DNA of 64,000 bases, taken from contig NZ_VUKD01000003.1 in assembly GCF_009193155.1 (NCBI RefSeq), positions 310,001 through 374,000 on the forward strand, given 5' to 3'. Position numbers and translations under genes: made by a program. The DNA comes from Georgenia subflava (GTDB lineage: Bacteria; Actinomycetota; Actinomycetes; Actinomycetales; Actinomycetaceae). Under the pieces are notes generated by a model. That model did no database searches, was not told the origin of the DNA, and saw only the letters and a list, made by a program, of their open reading frames with translations. Below are positions 36,665 through 50,968 of the stretch, piece by piece. How positions within the stretch are numbered: position 1 is the stretch's first letter; the number at the start of each line of letters is the position of its first letter.

Positions 36665-36665
<1 letters not shown>
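35688..36665 (-). CDS. pyrF: Orotidine 5'-phosphate decarboxylase
   Basis: Last step of UMP synthesis. 325 aa of the long mycobacterial-type (PyrF type 2) family: VCVGIDPHP, ALKPQSAFFERHG, LDVKRGDIGSTMAGYADAYL with the catalytic Lys/Asp, and LLAPGVGAQG. The N-terminal about 42 residues are a pentapeptide repeat (SPADG/SPAGG) coded by 15-bp units and probably dispensable. ATG 36665 shares one base with the carB stop (TGATG). The 3' end is inside a 31-bp repeat. Confidence 0.95.
36544..36630 (-). repeat. 15-bp in-frame repeats, N-terminus of pyrF
   Basis: Units of the type TCGGCCGGTGACCCG from 36544, about six copies, coding for SPADG-like pentapeptides directly after the carB stop codon. Confidence 0.85.
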
Positions 36666-39993
<3,328 letters not shown>

Positions 39994-39994
<1 letters not shown>

Positions 39995-41325
39995 CAGCTG
40001 TTCTCGCTCTCGTCGGTGGTGCGGTGCGCGTCCGTGGTGCGGGGCGCATCCGTGGTGCGGTGCGCCTCCGTGGTGCGGGGTGCGTCGGTGGTGGGGTGCG
40101 CGTCGCCGGCACGGTGCTCGTCGATCATCCGGACGAACCGGTCGAAGAGGTGCTCGGCGTCGTGCGGGCCCGAGGCGGCCTCGGGGTGGTACTGGACCGA
40201 GAAGGCGGGCAGGTCCAGCGCTCGCAGCCCCTCCACGACGTCGTCGTTGAGGTTGACGTGCGAGACCTCGACGTGCCCGTACCGGCCGCCGTCGAACGGG
40301 GCGAGGGAGGGGGCGTCGGTCGGGGCGTCGACGGCGAACCCGTGGTTGTGGGCGGTGATCTCGACCTTGCCCGTGGTGCGGTCCAGGATCGGCTGGTTCA
40401 CGCCGCGGTGGCCGTAGGCGAGCTTGTAGGTGCCGTAGCCGAGCGCCCGGCCGAGGAGCTGGTTGCCGAAGCAGATGCCGAAGAACGGCAGGCGTGCGTC
40501 CAGGACGCCGCGCAGGAGCTCGACCTCGTGGGTGGCGGCCTCGGGGTCGCCGGGGCCGTTGGAGAAGAAGACGCCGTCGGGCGCGAGCGCGAGGAGCTCG
40601 GCGAGGGACGTCGACTGGGGCACCACGTGGACCCGGACCCCGCGCGCGGCGAGCTGGGCGGGGGTGCGGGACTTGATGCCCAGGTCGACGGCGACGACGG
40701 TCGCGACCGGGTCCTTGCCGGCGAAGTCGCCGGTAGGCTCGACGACGTAGGTGGCGGGTGTGGAGACCTCGCGGGCCAGGTCCGCGCCGGCCATCTGCGG
40801 CGCCTGGCGCACGATGTCGAGCAGGACCTCGACGGCCTGGTCGGTGAGGTGCTCGGCGCCCGCCGGGAGCGCCGCGCCGGAGAAGATGCCGGCGCGCATG
40901 ACGCCGCGCTCGCGCAGGTGCCGGGTCAGGGCCCGGGTGTCGACGTCGCAGACGCCGACGACGCCCTGGTCGGCCAGCTCGTCCTCGAGCTCGCGCTCGG
41001 CGCGCCAGCTCGAGGCCCGCCGGGCGGCGTCGCGGACGACGACGCCGGCCACCCACACCTTCCCCGACTCCGGGTCCTCGTCGTTGACGCCGGTGTTGCC
41101 GATGTGCGGGGCGGTCATCACGACGATCTGCCGGTGGTAGCTCGGGTCGGTGAAGGTCTCCTGGTAGCCGGTCATCCCGGTGGAGAAGACGACCTCGCCG
41201 ACGGTGCGACCGGTGGCTGCGTAGGCGCTGGCCCGCATGACGAGCCCGTCCTCGAGGACGATCAGCGCCGGTTCGCGCAGGGCGCCGCGCAGGGCCGTCC
41301 CGGTGGCTGTTGTGGGGGCGCTCAT
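39994..41325 (-). CDS. carA: Carbamoyl-phosphate synthase, small (glutaminase) subunit
   Basis: 443 aa. N-terminal CPSase small domain ([34 protein letters not shown]) and class-I glutaminase with catalytic Cys in [13 protein letters not shown], plus HNHGFAVD and [12 protein letters not shown]. After the normal end near residue 408 there is a tail of hexapeptide repeats ([12 protein letters not shown]) encoded by 18-bp units. ATG 41325 overlaps pyrC (ATGA). Confidence 0.97.
40011..40100 (-). repeat. Five 18-bp in-frame repeats, C-terminus of carA
   Basis: Exact 18-base phase at 40011, 40029, 40047, 40065 and 40083, alternating CGTCCGTGGTGCGGGGCG and a GCGGTGCG variant. They encode alternating AHRTTD and APRTTD blocks just before the stop codon. 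Confidence 0.92.
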
Positions 41326-42631
41326 GCGCCGACCTCCTCCCGCGCCACGGGGGCGCCGTCGTACGCGGTGGCGCGTCCCCGCAGGAACGTCGCCATGACC
41401 TGGCCGGGCAGCTCGGTGCCGGCGAAGGGGCTGTTGTGGCTGCGCGTGGCCTGCGCGGCCGGGTCGACCACGCGGCGCACCGCGGGGTCGACGAGGGTGA
41501 GGTTCGCCGGCTCGCCGACGGCGAGGGGCCGGCCCTGGTCGGCGACGCGGCCGATGCGGGCAGGGGCGGTCGACAGCACGCGGGCGACGTCGGGCCAGCT
41601 CAGCCGGCCGGTCTCGACCATCGTCTCGATGACCACCGGCAGGGCGGTCTCCAGGCCCGTCATCCCGAACGCGCCGGCGGGCCACTCGCAGTCCTTGTCC
41701 TCCGCCGAGTGCGGGGCGTGGTCGGTGGCCACGATGTCGATGGTGCCGTCGGCCAGGCCGGCGCGCACGGCCTCGACGTCCTCGGCGGTGCGCAGCGGCG
41801 GGTTGACCTTGTAGCGCGGGTCGTAGCTGCGGGCGAGCTCGTCGGTGAGGATGAGGTGGTGCGGGGTGACCTCGGCGGTGACGTCGATGCCGCGGGCCTT
41901 GGCCCAGCGGATGATGTCGACGCTGCCGGCGGTGGACAGGTGGCACACGTGCAGCCGGGAGCCGACGTGCTCGGCGAGGAGCACGTCGCGGGCGATGATC
42001 GACTCCTCGGCGACCGCCGGCCAGCCGGCGAGGCCGAGCTCGGCGGAGACGGCGCCCTCGTGCATCTGTGCGCCCTCGGTCAGCCGCGGCTCCTGGGCGT
42101 GCTGGGCGATGACGCCGTCGAACGCCTTGACGTACTCCAGCGCACGGCGCATCAGGACCGGGTCGGCGACGCACCTGCCGTCGTCGGAGAAGACGCGGAC
42201 GCGGGCGGCGGAGGTGGCCATGGCGCCCAGCTCGGCGAGGTGCTGCCCGTTGAGCCCGACGGAGACGGCGCCGACCGGGTGGACGTCCACCCAGCCGGCC
42301 TGGCGCCCGAGGTTCCAGACCTGCTCGACGACGCCCGCGGTGTCGGCCACCGGGGTCGTGTTGGCCATGGCGTGCACGGCGGTGAAGCCGCCCGCGGCGG
42401 CGGCCCGGGTACCGGAGAACACGGTCTCGGTGTCCTCTCGGCCGGGCTCGCGCAGGTGGGTGTGCAGGTCCACCAGGCCCGGCAGGGCGATCAGCCCCTC
42501 GGCGTCGAGGACCGCCGCGCCGGCGGCGTCACGGGCGGCGTCGGCGCCGGTGGCGACGATGAGGCCGTCGCGCAGCAGCAGGTCGGTGGGCTCCGCGCCG
42601 AGGGGGCGGGCCCCACGGATGAGGTGGTCGG

Positions 42632-42635
<4 letters not shown>
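41322..42635 (-). CDS. pyrC: Dihydroorotase
   Basis: 437-aa zinc amidohydrolase of the class-I type closing the pyrimidine ring. Motifs: [16 protein letters not shown] (metal His pair), [25 protein letters not shown] and [15 protein letters not shown] 42635 overlaps the pyrB stop (ATGA) and the 3' end overlaps carA (ATGA). Confidence 0.97.
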
Positions 42636-44304
<1,669 letters not shown>

Positions 44305-44396
44305 CCTTAAAGGATGTCGGACGCGGCGATGCTACCGCCCCGCCGAGGGGCCAGAACCTGCGCGCCCCGCCCGTGAGACGGAATGTGACCGGGACC

Positions 44397-44906
44397 TCAC
44401 GGACGAGCCCGACCGACGTGATCGGGCCCGGTCGGGATCATCTCCAGGAGCAGCGTCAGCGCGCGGAGCGTGGTCTTCGCGAGGATCTCCTCGGGTCCGC
44501 CGTCGAGCTGGTGGTGCTCGGTGGTGGAGCGCGCGCCGGCGCAGGCACCGATGTACACCGTGCCGGCCTCCTTGCCCTCCTCGGGTCCCGGCCCGCCGAC
44601 GCCGGTCACCGCGACGGCGATGTCCGCGCCGGTCAGCCGGGCGACACCGGTGGCCATCTGCTCCGCGCAGCGCGCGGTGACGACCGGTCCGCGCTCGACA
44701 CCGAGGACCGAGTACTTCACCTCGTTGGTGTAGGCGACGACGCCGCCGGCGAACCACGTCGACGAGCTGGGCGCGGCGCCGAGGTGGCTGGCGATCTTCC
44801 CGGCCGTCAGCGACTCGGCGACGGCGATCGTCCGGCCCGAGCCGTCGAGCCGGGCGGCGATCTCGTCGAGGAGGGGGTGGGCGGCGTCGAGGATGCCATC
44901 GGTCAT
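44397..44906 (-). CDS. pncC: CinA C-terminal-type nicotinamide-nucleotide amidohydrolase
   Basis: 169-aa stand-alone CinA_C domain, deamidating nicotinamide mononucleotide in NAD salvage. Motifs: [39 protein letters not shown] region and [26 protein letters not shown] 44906 is called; a GTG at 44951 would add 15 residues and neither has a strong ribosome site. Same strand as pyrR, in a segment that interrupts the usual nusB-pyrR order. Confidence 0.88.
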   Translation of the reverse strand: MTDGILDAAHPLLDEIAARLDGSGRTIAVAESLTAGKIASHLGAAPSSSTWFAGGVVAYTNEVKYSVLGVERGPVVTARCAEQMATGVARLTGADIAVAVTGVGGPGPEEGKEAGTVYIGACAGARSTTEHHQLDGGPEEILAKTTLRALTLLLEMIPTGPDHVGRARP

Positions 44907-45036
44907 GATGGGGATCTTCGCGTGCTCGGCGCCCGAGCGCGACCGCGCCACGGGCGGAGCGGCGGCACGCCGCGGCGCCGTGCGGTCGGGCGGAACCCTC
45001 CGGAGCCGGTCCGTCCTGCCGGTGGTCGCCGTCTGG

Positions 45037-45783
45037 CTAGCCGAACGCGAGCGAGAGCCCGCCGACGATGCCGTAGAGGCTGACCGCCCCGAGGATCGCC
45101 GCGAGGGTGCGCCAGCCGGCCCGACCGGTCAGGCAGATCGAGCTGCCGAGGATCAGGGCGAGTCCGAGGACCACGTAGCCGAGCACGTCGTCCTCGAGGG
45201 GGCTCTCCGCGACGACCCCGGTGAGGCGCCGAGCCACGGCACCCAGCGTGAGCACGATGCCGGCGAGGGCGATAGCGACCAGACCCGCCCGGGCGACGCC
45301 CGTGGGGCCTGCGGCCCCGGACGCACCGCCCCGCAGGACGAGGCGCCGCTCCGGGTGCAGGAGCACGAACGGCACGGCAGTGAGCGCCACGGTCGCCACG
45401 GCCTGCACGAGTGCACCACCGACGCCCTGGTGCTGCTGGAGGATCACGGAGACCCCGCTCGACATCCCCACGACGGTGAGCATCGCCGCGACCCATGCCA
45501 CGAGCGCCGAGCGCCCGACGGGCCGCAGCGCGAGGACGAGCGCACCGAGACCGACGGCAGCCATCGCGGCGGCCGAGGCGCTGTCGGTGTAGCGGTGCAG
45601 CTCTGGCGTGCGGGTCCACCCGTGGTCGGTGGCGTCCGGGAACGTCACCCACGGCGTCAGGATCGACTGCCACACGCCGAAGACCACGAGGAACGCCAGG
45701 GCGATCAGCACGGCGACGATCCGGAAGGGGATGTGGCGGCGCCCGGTGGTGCGGGCGCGGCGTGCGGCGGTCGTGGTGGTCAT
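45037..45783 (-). CDS. Multi-pass membrane protein, unknown
   Basis: 248 aa with about seven predicted membrane helices; a basic cytoplasmic N-terminus and no signal peptidase site. I cannot place it firmly in a family; overall layout resembles DUF998-type proteins, but that is weak. ATG 45783 has AGAGAGGA about nine bases upstream. It is divergent from the histidine-kinase gene across a 173-base gap, so it may be a target of that two-component system; this is inference from position. Confidence 0.7.
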   Translation of the reverse strand: MTTTTAARRARTTGRRHIPFRIVAVLIALAFLVVFGVWQSILTPWVTFPDATDHGWTRTPELHRYTDSASAAAMAAVGLGALVLALRPVGRSALVAWVAAMLTVVGMSSGVSVILQQHQGVGGALVQAVATVALTAVPFVLLHPERRLVLRGGASGAAGPTGVARAGLVAIALAGIVLTLGAVARRLTGVVAESPLEDDVLGYVVLGLALILGSSICLTGRAGWRTLAAILGAVSLYGIVGGLSLAFG

Positions 45784-45956
45784 GACGATCGTCCTCTCTT
45801 CTCCCGGGAGGAACACCCGCCCGGTGGTGGCAGGAGGCTGCCGCGCCCGCCGACGGTCGGGACAGGGGCACAGGTCCCGACCTGCCGGGCAACCTGCCCG
45901 GGAGGTCGGGCGCCCAACGGGCACCCCGGCGGGCGCACAGGGCCCAGAATGTCGCC

Positions 45957-47927
45957 ATGCGAGCGCGAGCGGTGGGCACCGGGCTGCTTGCCGTCAGCCT
46001 GGTCGCCGCCGTGTGCGGTGGCTGGGCGGAGGCCCGGGGAGGCCACGGAGCCGCCCTCGACGTGACCGTCCTGCACGTGGCCCTGACCGTCGTCGGACTC
46101 TCGTGGGCGGTGGTCGGCGCGACGCTCACCTGGCTGCGTCCGCGCAACGTGCTGGGTTGGCTGTTCCTGGTCGTCGGCACGACGACGCAGCTGAGCCTGA
46201 GCGCGGACGCCCTCGCCCGACTGCGCGCGCCGGGCGCCGAGTCGTCCTGGATCCGGCCGGGCGAGCTCCTCCTCAGCGTCGCGGGCGGCTTCCTCATCTT
46301 CGTCCTGCTCGGGCTGCTGCCCGTGCTGTACCCCTCGGGGCAGCTGCCCCGAGGGGTGTCGCGCGTGGCGGCCGCCGTCGTCGTCGCGGGCGCGGCGATG
46401 ATGCAGACGCAGTGGCTGCTGTCCCGGCTCGACGACGCCTGGGCGTGGCCGTTCTCGCCCGCACCCGGCTCGACCCAGCCGGCGTGGCTCGTGTGGGCAC
46501 CGGCGGCCGTGTATCTCAGCGCGACCGTGGCGGTCTGGGTCCTGTGCGTGGTGCGTCTGGCCCGGGCCCGGCGCCCGGAGCGCCAGCAGCTCGCGTTGCT
46601 CCTGACCGCGGTCGTCGTCGTCATGCTCACCCAGGCTCTGGGGTCCTCGACGACGGCGCAGTGGCTGCAGGCCGTCGGTCTGTACCTGCTGCCGGCCGCG
46701 ACCGCCGTCGGCATCCTGCGCTACCGGCTGCTGGGCATCGAGATCGTGCTGCGGCGCGGGCTGGTGTACGCCGTCCTCACCGCGGGCATCGTGGCCGCGC
46801 ATGCGCTCGTGGCCGCAGTGACCGGCGCACGGCTGACCGGTGGGGCGCTGCCCGGCGTGGTCGCCGCAGCCGCCGTCGCCGTGGGGCTCACGCCCCTGCG
46901 GGACCGGCTCCAGCTCGTGGTGGACCGCGTGCTCTACGGCCGGCGTGCCGACCCGTTCGGCGCGGTCGCGGACCTGGGTGACCGGGTGGCCACTGCCGGG
47001 CCGACCGAGCTGCTCGACGCCGTCCTCACCGGGGTGCGCGAGGCCGTGCGGGCGACCGGCGCCCGCATCGACCGGCCGGACGGCACAGTCCTGACGGCGG
47101 TGGGCGCGTCGCACGCCGCGGACGCGCTCGCCGTCCCGCTCACGGTGGGCGGAGAACCCCTCGGTGTCCTCCGTCTCGCGGCGCGCAGCCCGGGCGAGCG
47201 GTACTCCGCCGCCGACGAGCGGCTGCTCGTCGTCCTGGCCACCCAGGTTGCCGTCGTCGTGCGTGCGTTCGACCTCGCCGCGGAGCTCGAGCACCAGCGC
47301 AACGCCGTCCTCGACGCCCGGCTGCAGGAACGGGACCGGTTGCGCCGCGACCTGCACGACGGCCTGGGGCCGGCACTCACCGGTATCGGGCTCGGGCTGC
47401 AGGCGTTGGAGGACCTGGCGGCGCAGGACCGCTCGCGCGCCGAGCTCACCAGCACGCTGCGCGGCGAGGTCGCCGACGCCATCACCGACGTCCGCCGCAT
47501 CCTCCAGGACCTGCGCCCGGCCCCGCTCGCCGAGCGTGGGCTCGCGCGCGCCCTCAGCGACCGCATCGGTGCCACACCGATCCCCGTCGACGTCGCGGTG
47601 GGTGCGCTCCCCCGGCTGCACGCTCCGGTCGAGGACGCGGTCTACCGCGTCGCACTCGAGGCGGTCACGAACGTGCTGCGCCACTCCGGGGCCACCCGAG
47701 CGTCCGTCGACCTGTGGGCCGACGGCTCGGAGGTGACTCTGCGGGTGGCGGACGACGGTGCCGGGTTCACCCGCGGGGCTGTCCCCGGGATCGGGCTCAC
47801 CTCGATGCGTGAGCGGGCCGACCTGCTCGGCGGACGGCTCGACGTCGGCACCGGTCCCAGCGGGACGACGGTCACGCTGGCGCTCCCGCTCGCCGTCCTG
47901 GCGGCGGCCCCGGGAGCCGCGTCATGA
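45957..47927 (+). CDS. Membrane sensor histidine kinase (NarL/DesK-type)
   Basis: 656 aa. An N-terminal membrane region of about eight helices (1-290) is followed by a GAF-like segment (about 325-430), a HisKA_3 dimerisation helix with ERDRLRRDLHDGLGPALTGIGL (phospho-His about 467) and an HATPase domain (ALEAVTNVLRHSGAT, DDGAGF, GIGLTSMRERADLLGG). No large extracellular sensor loop, so it may sense within the membrane. ATG 45957 follows a CAGAAT box by six bases, fitting a leaderless start. The stop overlaps the regulator start (ATGA). The signal is unknown. Confidence 0.92.
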   Translation: MRARAVGTGLLAVSLVAAVCGGWAEARGGHGAALDVTVLHVALTVVGLSWAVVGATLTWLRPRNVLGWLFLVVGTTTQLSLSADALARLRAPGAESSWIRPGELLLSVAGGFLIFVLLGLLPVLYPSGQLPRGVSRVAAAVVVAGAAMMQTQWLLSRLDDAWAWPFSPAPGSTQPAWLVWAPAAVYLSATVAVWVLCVVRLARARRPERQQLALLLTAVVVVMLTQALGSSTTAQWLQAVGLYLLPAATAVGILRYRLLGIEIVLRRGLVYAVLTAGIVAAHALVAAVTGARLTGGALPGVVAAAAVAVGLTPLRDRLQLVVDRVLYGRRADPFGAVADLGDRVATAGPTELLDAVLTGVREAVRATGARIDRPDGTVLTAVGASHAADALAVPLTVGGEPLGVLRLAARSPGERYSAADERLLVVLATQVAVVVRAFDLAAELEHQRNAVLDARLQERDRLRRDLHDGLGPALTGIGLGLQALEDLAAQDRSRAELTSTLRGEVADAITDVRRILQDLRPAPLAERGLARALSDRIGATPIPVDVAVGALPRLHAPVEDAVYRVALEAVTNVLRHSGATRASVDLWADGSEVTLRVADDGAGFTRGAVPGIGLTSMRERADLLGGRLDVGTGPSGTTVTLALPLAVLAAAPGAAS

Positions 47928-48574
47928 CCCCACCGGTCCGCGTGGTGATCGCCGACGACCACCCGATGTTCCGCTACGGGCTGCGGGCGGCTCTCGAGGC
48001 CGTGACCGAGATCGAGGTGGTCGGCGACGCCTCTGACGGCGGGACGCTCGTGGCGCTCGTGGACGAGCTCCGACCGCACGTCGTGCTCACCGACCTGACC
48101 ATGCCCAACGTCGGCGGAGAGACCGCCATCGCACTGATCCTCGCCCGGTTCCCCGAGGTGGCTGTGCTCGTCCTGAGCATGCACGCCGACGACGACGCCG
48201 TGCTCGGCGCGCTACGCGCAGGTGCGCGGGGCTACCTGCTCAAGGGCGCCGACCGCGACGAGATCGCCCGGGCGGTCCTCACCGTGGCGGGCGGGGGCAC
48301 GGTGTACGGCCCCGAGGTGGGACGGCGGCTCAGCGAGCTCCTCGCGCTCCGCGGCCCAGCGGTGCGTCCCTTCCCCGATCTCACTCCGCGGGAGGAGCAG
48401 GTGCTCTCCCTCGTCGCCACCGGTCTCGGCAACCACGAGATCGCCCGGCGCCTCGGTCTGTCCGAGAAGACGGTGCGTAACAACGTCGCGGCGACCCTCG
48501 CCAAGCTGCAGGTCCGTGACCGGGCCGCCGCGGTGGCACGGGCGCGGGACGCGGGCATGCGTGCGCCGTCGTGA
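47924..48574 (+). CDS. NarL/FixJ-family response regulator
   Basis: 216 aa. A receiver domain (1-120) with DDHP acid pocket, phospho-acceptor D57 (VVLTDLTMPN) and the K of LLKGADRDE, then a LuxR-type HTH (about 150-205: LTPREEQVLSLVATGLGNHEIARRLGLSEKTVRNNVA). Overlaps its kinase gene by four bases, so the pair is cognate. Target genes unknown; the divergent membrane gene is a candidate. Confidence 0.94.
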   Translation: MTPPVRVVIADDHPMFRYGLRAALEAVTEIEVVGDASDGGTLVALVDELRPHVVLTDLTMPNVGGETAIALILARFPEVAVLVLSMHADDDAVLGALRAGARGYLLKGADRDEIARAVLTVAGGGTVYGPEVGRRLSELLALRGPAVRPFPDLTPREEQVLSLVATGLGNHEIARRLGLSEKTVRNNVAATLAKLQVRDRAAAVARARDAGMRAPS

Positions 48575-48576
48575 TT

Positions 48577-48670
48577 CGCCTCAAGACCGCATGTTTGCCC
48601 GCGTCGCGCGACGCGTCGTGACGCGCCTTGAGATCGCAGGTCTGCCCGCGTCGCGCGAGGGGCTCGCGGC
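48577..48670. repeat. Two 47-bp imperfect repeats downstream of nusB
   Basis: CGCCTCAAGACCGCATGTTT and CGCCTTGAGATCGCAGGTCT open the copies at 48577 and 48624; both continue GCCCGCGTCGCGCGA. They fill the convergent gap between the response regulator and nusB. Confidence 0.75.
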
Positions 48671-48680
48671 CCAGTGGCCC

Positions 48681-49103
48681 TCAGAGCGTGGGCTTGAGCT
48701 CCAGGAGCCGGGCGAGGAGGCCGTTGACGAAACCCGGCGAGTCGTCGGTCGACAGCTCGGCCGCCAGGTGGACGGCCTCGTCGACGGCGACGGCGTCCGG
48801 GACGTCGTCGTTGTGCAGCAGCTCCCACGCGCCCAGGCGCAGGATGCACCTGTCGACCGTGGGCATGCGGTCCAGGGACCAGCCCTGGGAGTAGGTGCTG
48901 AGGAGCTCGTCGAGCTCGGCCCGGTGCGCCGCGACCCCCTCGACGATGTCGACCGCGTACTGGGGGAAGGACCCCTGTGCCACGGTGACGTGCATGCGCT
49001 GCTCGAGCAGCTCGAGGAGCTCGTCGGCCGAGTCCTTGCCCTTCTGGTCGGCCTCGAACAGGACGTCCAGCGCCCGGCGGCGGGCCTTGGTGCGTGCGGC
49101 CAC
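48681..49103 (-). CDS. nusB: Transcription antitermination factor NusB
   Basis: 140 aa, binds boxA RNA with NusE in rRNA antitermination. ARTKARRRALDVLFEADQK at the start, PTVDRCILRLGAWELLH and a DSPGFVNGLLARL C-terminus are the family pattern. GTG 49103. It follows efp on the same strand across a short repeat array. Confidence 0.96.
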   Translation of the reverse strand: MAARTKARRRALDVLFEADQKGKDSADELLELLEQRMHVTVAQGSFPQYAVDIVEGVAAHRAELDELLSTYSQGWSLDRMPTVDRCILRLGAWELLHNDDVPDAVAVDEAVHLAAELSTDDSPGFVNGLLARLLELKPTL

Positions 49104-49140
49104 GGAGGTCCTCTCTCGATGCCGCGCCGGTGGGCGCGGT

Positions 49141-49200
49141 TGGGTCGGCGTGCCGAGGTGTCGGTCGGCGTACTGACGTGTCGGTCGGCGTGCTGGCGCG
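49141..49200. repeat. Three 20-bp tandem repeats between efp and nusB
   Basis: Copies 49141-49160, 49161-49180 and 49181-49200, unit TCGGTCGGCGTACTGACGTG with variation. Not a multiple of three; no gene in 49104-49249. Confidence 0.88.
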
Positions 49201-49249
49201 GGGGGCCGCTCCCCCGCCGGGGCGGGTGGAGCGGCGCGGTCGCGGTGGG

Positions 49250-49813
49250 TCAGTCGTTGACGCGGCCGAGGTAGTCCCCCGAGCGCGTGTCGACCTTGAC
49301 CTTGGTGCCGGTCTCGAGGAACAGGGGCACCTGGATCTCGTAGCCGGTGGCGATGGTGGCGGGCTTGGTGCCGGCCGAGGAGCGGTCGCCCTGCAGGCCG
49401 GGCTCGGTGTAGGTGATCTCCATGACGACGGAGGCCGGCATCTCGACGAAGAGGACCTGGCCCTCGTGCATGGCCACGATGACGTCCTGGTTCTCCAGGA
49501 GGAAGTTCGCGGCGTCGCCGACGGTCTCCGGCGGGATCGGGATCTGCTCGTAGGTCGAGGAGTCCATGAAGACGAAGTCGGTGCCGTCCTTGTACAGGTA
49601 CTGCATGTCACGGCGGTCCACCGTCGCGGTGTCGACCTTGACGCCGGCGTTGAAGGTCTTGTCCACGGTCTTGCCGGACAGGACGTTCTTGAGCTTCGTG
49701 CGGACGAAGGCTGGCCCCTTGCCGGGCTTGACGTGCTGGAACTCGACGACGGACCAGAGCTGTCCGTCGATGTTGAGCACCAGACCGTTCTTCAGGTCGT
49801 TGGTCGAAGCCAT
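49250..49813 (-). CDS. efp: Elongation factor P, actinobacterial PGKGP-loop type
   Basis: 187 aa, relieves ribosome stalling on proline runs. Three beta-barrel domains at full length. The tip of domain I reads [12 protein letters not shown] with P30-G31-K32-G33-P34, the palindromic PGKGP loop of an actinobacterial subfamily reported to work without lysine modification. ATG 49813. No modification genes are seen in the window, consistent with that. Confidence 0.97.
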   Translation of the reverse strand: MASTNDLKNGLVLNIDGQLWSVVEFQHVKPGKGPAFVRTKLKNVLSGKTVDKTFNAGVKVDTATVDRRDMQYLYKDGTDFVFMDSSTYEQIPIPPETVGDAANFLLENQDVIVAMHEGQVLFVEMPASVVMEITYTEPGLQGDRSSAGTKPATIATGYEIQVPLFLETGTKVKVDTRSGDYLGRVND

Positions 49814-49898
49814 GCGTGGGCCGTCCTTGAGTATCGGGTTCGGATGGGGCGAACGGCCGCGCGGTGACGCGGCGGTCCCAGGGGCCGTTCGGCGGCGC

Positions 49899-50279
49899 TC
49901 AGGATACCGCGCCGAGCCACAGGACGCCGACGACGCCGGTCAGCCCGGCCCAGGTGTAGCTCGCGAGCGTGCCGATGATGAAGCGTTCGGCGGCCGGGCT
50001 GCGGCGGTCCGGATGGGCCTCTCGCAGCTCCGGGTAGCGGCCGAGGCCCTTGACCGCGAGGACGACGGCGACCGCCTCCGGGAAGCCCGCGAGCACCGAG
50101 CCGGTGATCGCCAGACGCTCGAGCATGCCGATCCAGGTGCCGCCGCGCAGCACGCCCGCGACGGCGGGGCCGGGCTCGACGCGGCGCAGCACCGCCCAGA
50201 CGAGCAGCCGGCCCACGGCGACCGAGACGGTCAGGACGGCGAGGACGACGCCGACGACGGCGAGCGTGTCCGATGTCAC
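49899..50279 (-). CDS. Small membrane protein, DUF3307-like, partner of SatD
   Basis: 126 aa, about four membrane helices. The block [36 protein letters not shown] and later [12 protein letters not shown] resemble the C-terminal half of DUF3307 proteins, which accompany SatD-like genes in other phyla. GTG 50279 overlaps the SatD stop (GTGA). Function unknown; a membrane effector under SatD control is inference. Confidence 0.7.
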   Translation of the reverse strand: MTSDTLAVVGVVLAVLTVSVAVGRLLVWAVLRRVEPGPAVAGVLRGGTWIGMLERLAITGSVLAGFPEAVAVVLAVKGLGRYPELREAHPDRRSPAAERFIIGTLASYTWAGLTGVVGVLWLGAVS

Positions 50280-50902
50280 GCGTCCTCCCCTCCGCGCTCC
50301 CCCGCGGCACGGGCGATCAGCCCGGCGGCGAGCGGGCGCACCTGCAGCTCCTCCTCCAGCAGGGCCGACCGTACCCGTTGGCTGACCGCCTGCTCGGAGA
50401 TGTCGAGCGTGTTGGCCACGTCCTTCTGCCGCACGTCGGGGCGGAGGAGGTCGGCGGCCTCCCAGCCGGCGGCGGAACGGCGCCGGACCACTGAGGCGAG
50501 CAGCTGGACGAGGGCGGTCGCCTCCCGTGCGGCGGCCTCGTCGTCGCCGGCCACGACGACAGGAGCCGGTTCGCCGCGTCCACGGGCGCGCTCGACGGCG
50601 GCGCGGGCATGGACGAACGCAGGTCCGGAGCTTGCGCGCGAGGACGTCCCGAGGGGCTCGTGCACCTGCCCGGCACCGATTCCGACGGCCCACTCGCCCA
50701 GGCGCATCAGATGGAGGGCGAGGTCCAGAGCGGCGTCGGCACGGGTCAGCACGGTCTGTACCTCGTCGCCGACCGTGCGCTCGAGCGGGAGTGCCAGCGC
50801 GTCGGCGTGCTCTGTCGACCACGTACCGAGGGAGGCGAGAAGGTCCTCGACCTTGTCGCCGTGGCGCGTGCTGGCGTTCTGATCTGCCGTGAGGACGAAC
50901 AT
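50276..50902 (-). CDS. SatD-like protein with C-terminal helix-turn-helix
   Basis: 208 aa. The N-terminus MFVLTADQNASTRHGD and the ERTVGDEVQTVL stretch match SatD-family proteins (named from a Streptococcus acid-tolerance operon). A C-terminal HTH is clear (about 160-190: DVRQKDVANTLDISEQAVSQRVRSALL). ATG 50902 has no Shine-Dalgarno; TAGCCT ends seven bases upstream with TTGATA 17 bases before it, so the message should be leaderless. Two 23-bp palindromic sites surround this promoter, suggesting self-regulation. Ligand unknown. Confidence 0.82.
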   Translation of the reverse strand: MFVLTADQNASTRHGDKVEDLLASLGTWSTEHADALALPLERTVGDEVQTVLTRADAALDLALHLMRLGEWAVGIGAGQVHEPLGTSSRASSGPAFVHARAAVERARGRGEPAPVVVAGDDEAAAREATALVQLLASVVRRRSAAGWEAADLLRPDVRQKDVANTLDISEQAVSQRVRSALLEEELQVRPLAAGLIARAAGERGGEDA

Positions 50903-50909
50903 GCCTGTA

Positions 50910-50937
50910 AGGCTACAGACTTGATCCTCATGTATCA
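50910..50937 (-). promoter_or_regulatory. Leaderless promoter of the SatD-like gene
   Basis: Minus strand: TTGATA (50932-50937, five of six to TTGACA), a 17-nt spacer, TAGCCT (about 50909-50914). Transcription should begin at or within a base or two of ATG 50902. The -35 is inside the proximal operator. Confidence 0.6.
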
Positions 50938-50940
50938 AGG
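50918..50940 (-). promoter_or_regulatory. Operator site 1, 23-bp dyad
   Basis: Read on the minus strand CCTTGATACATGAGGATCAAG plus TC; the half-sites CTTGAT and ATCAAG are perfect complements. It covers the -35 and spacer of the SatD promoter. Confidence 0.75.
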
Positions 50941-50945
50941 CTGCT

Positions 50946-50968
50946 GACTTGACCAAACGTGATCAAGG
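50946..50968 (-). promoter_or_regulatory. Operator site 2, 23-bp dyad
   Basis: Minus strand CCTTGATCACGTTTGGTCAA plus GTC; half-sites CTTGA and TCAAG. Same length, ends and orientation as site 1, separated from it by five bases (28 bp centre to centre), so two dimers could bind on nearly the same DNA face. Confidence 0.75.
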
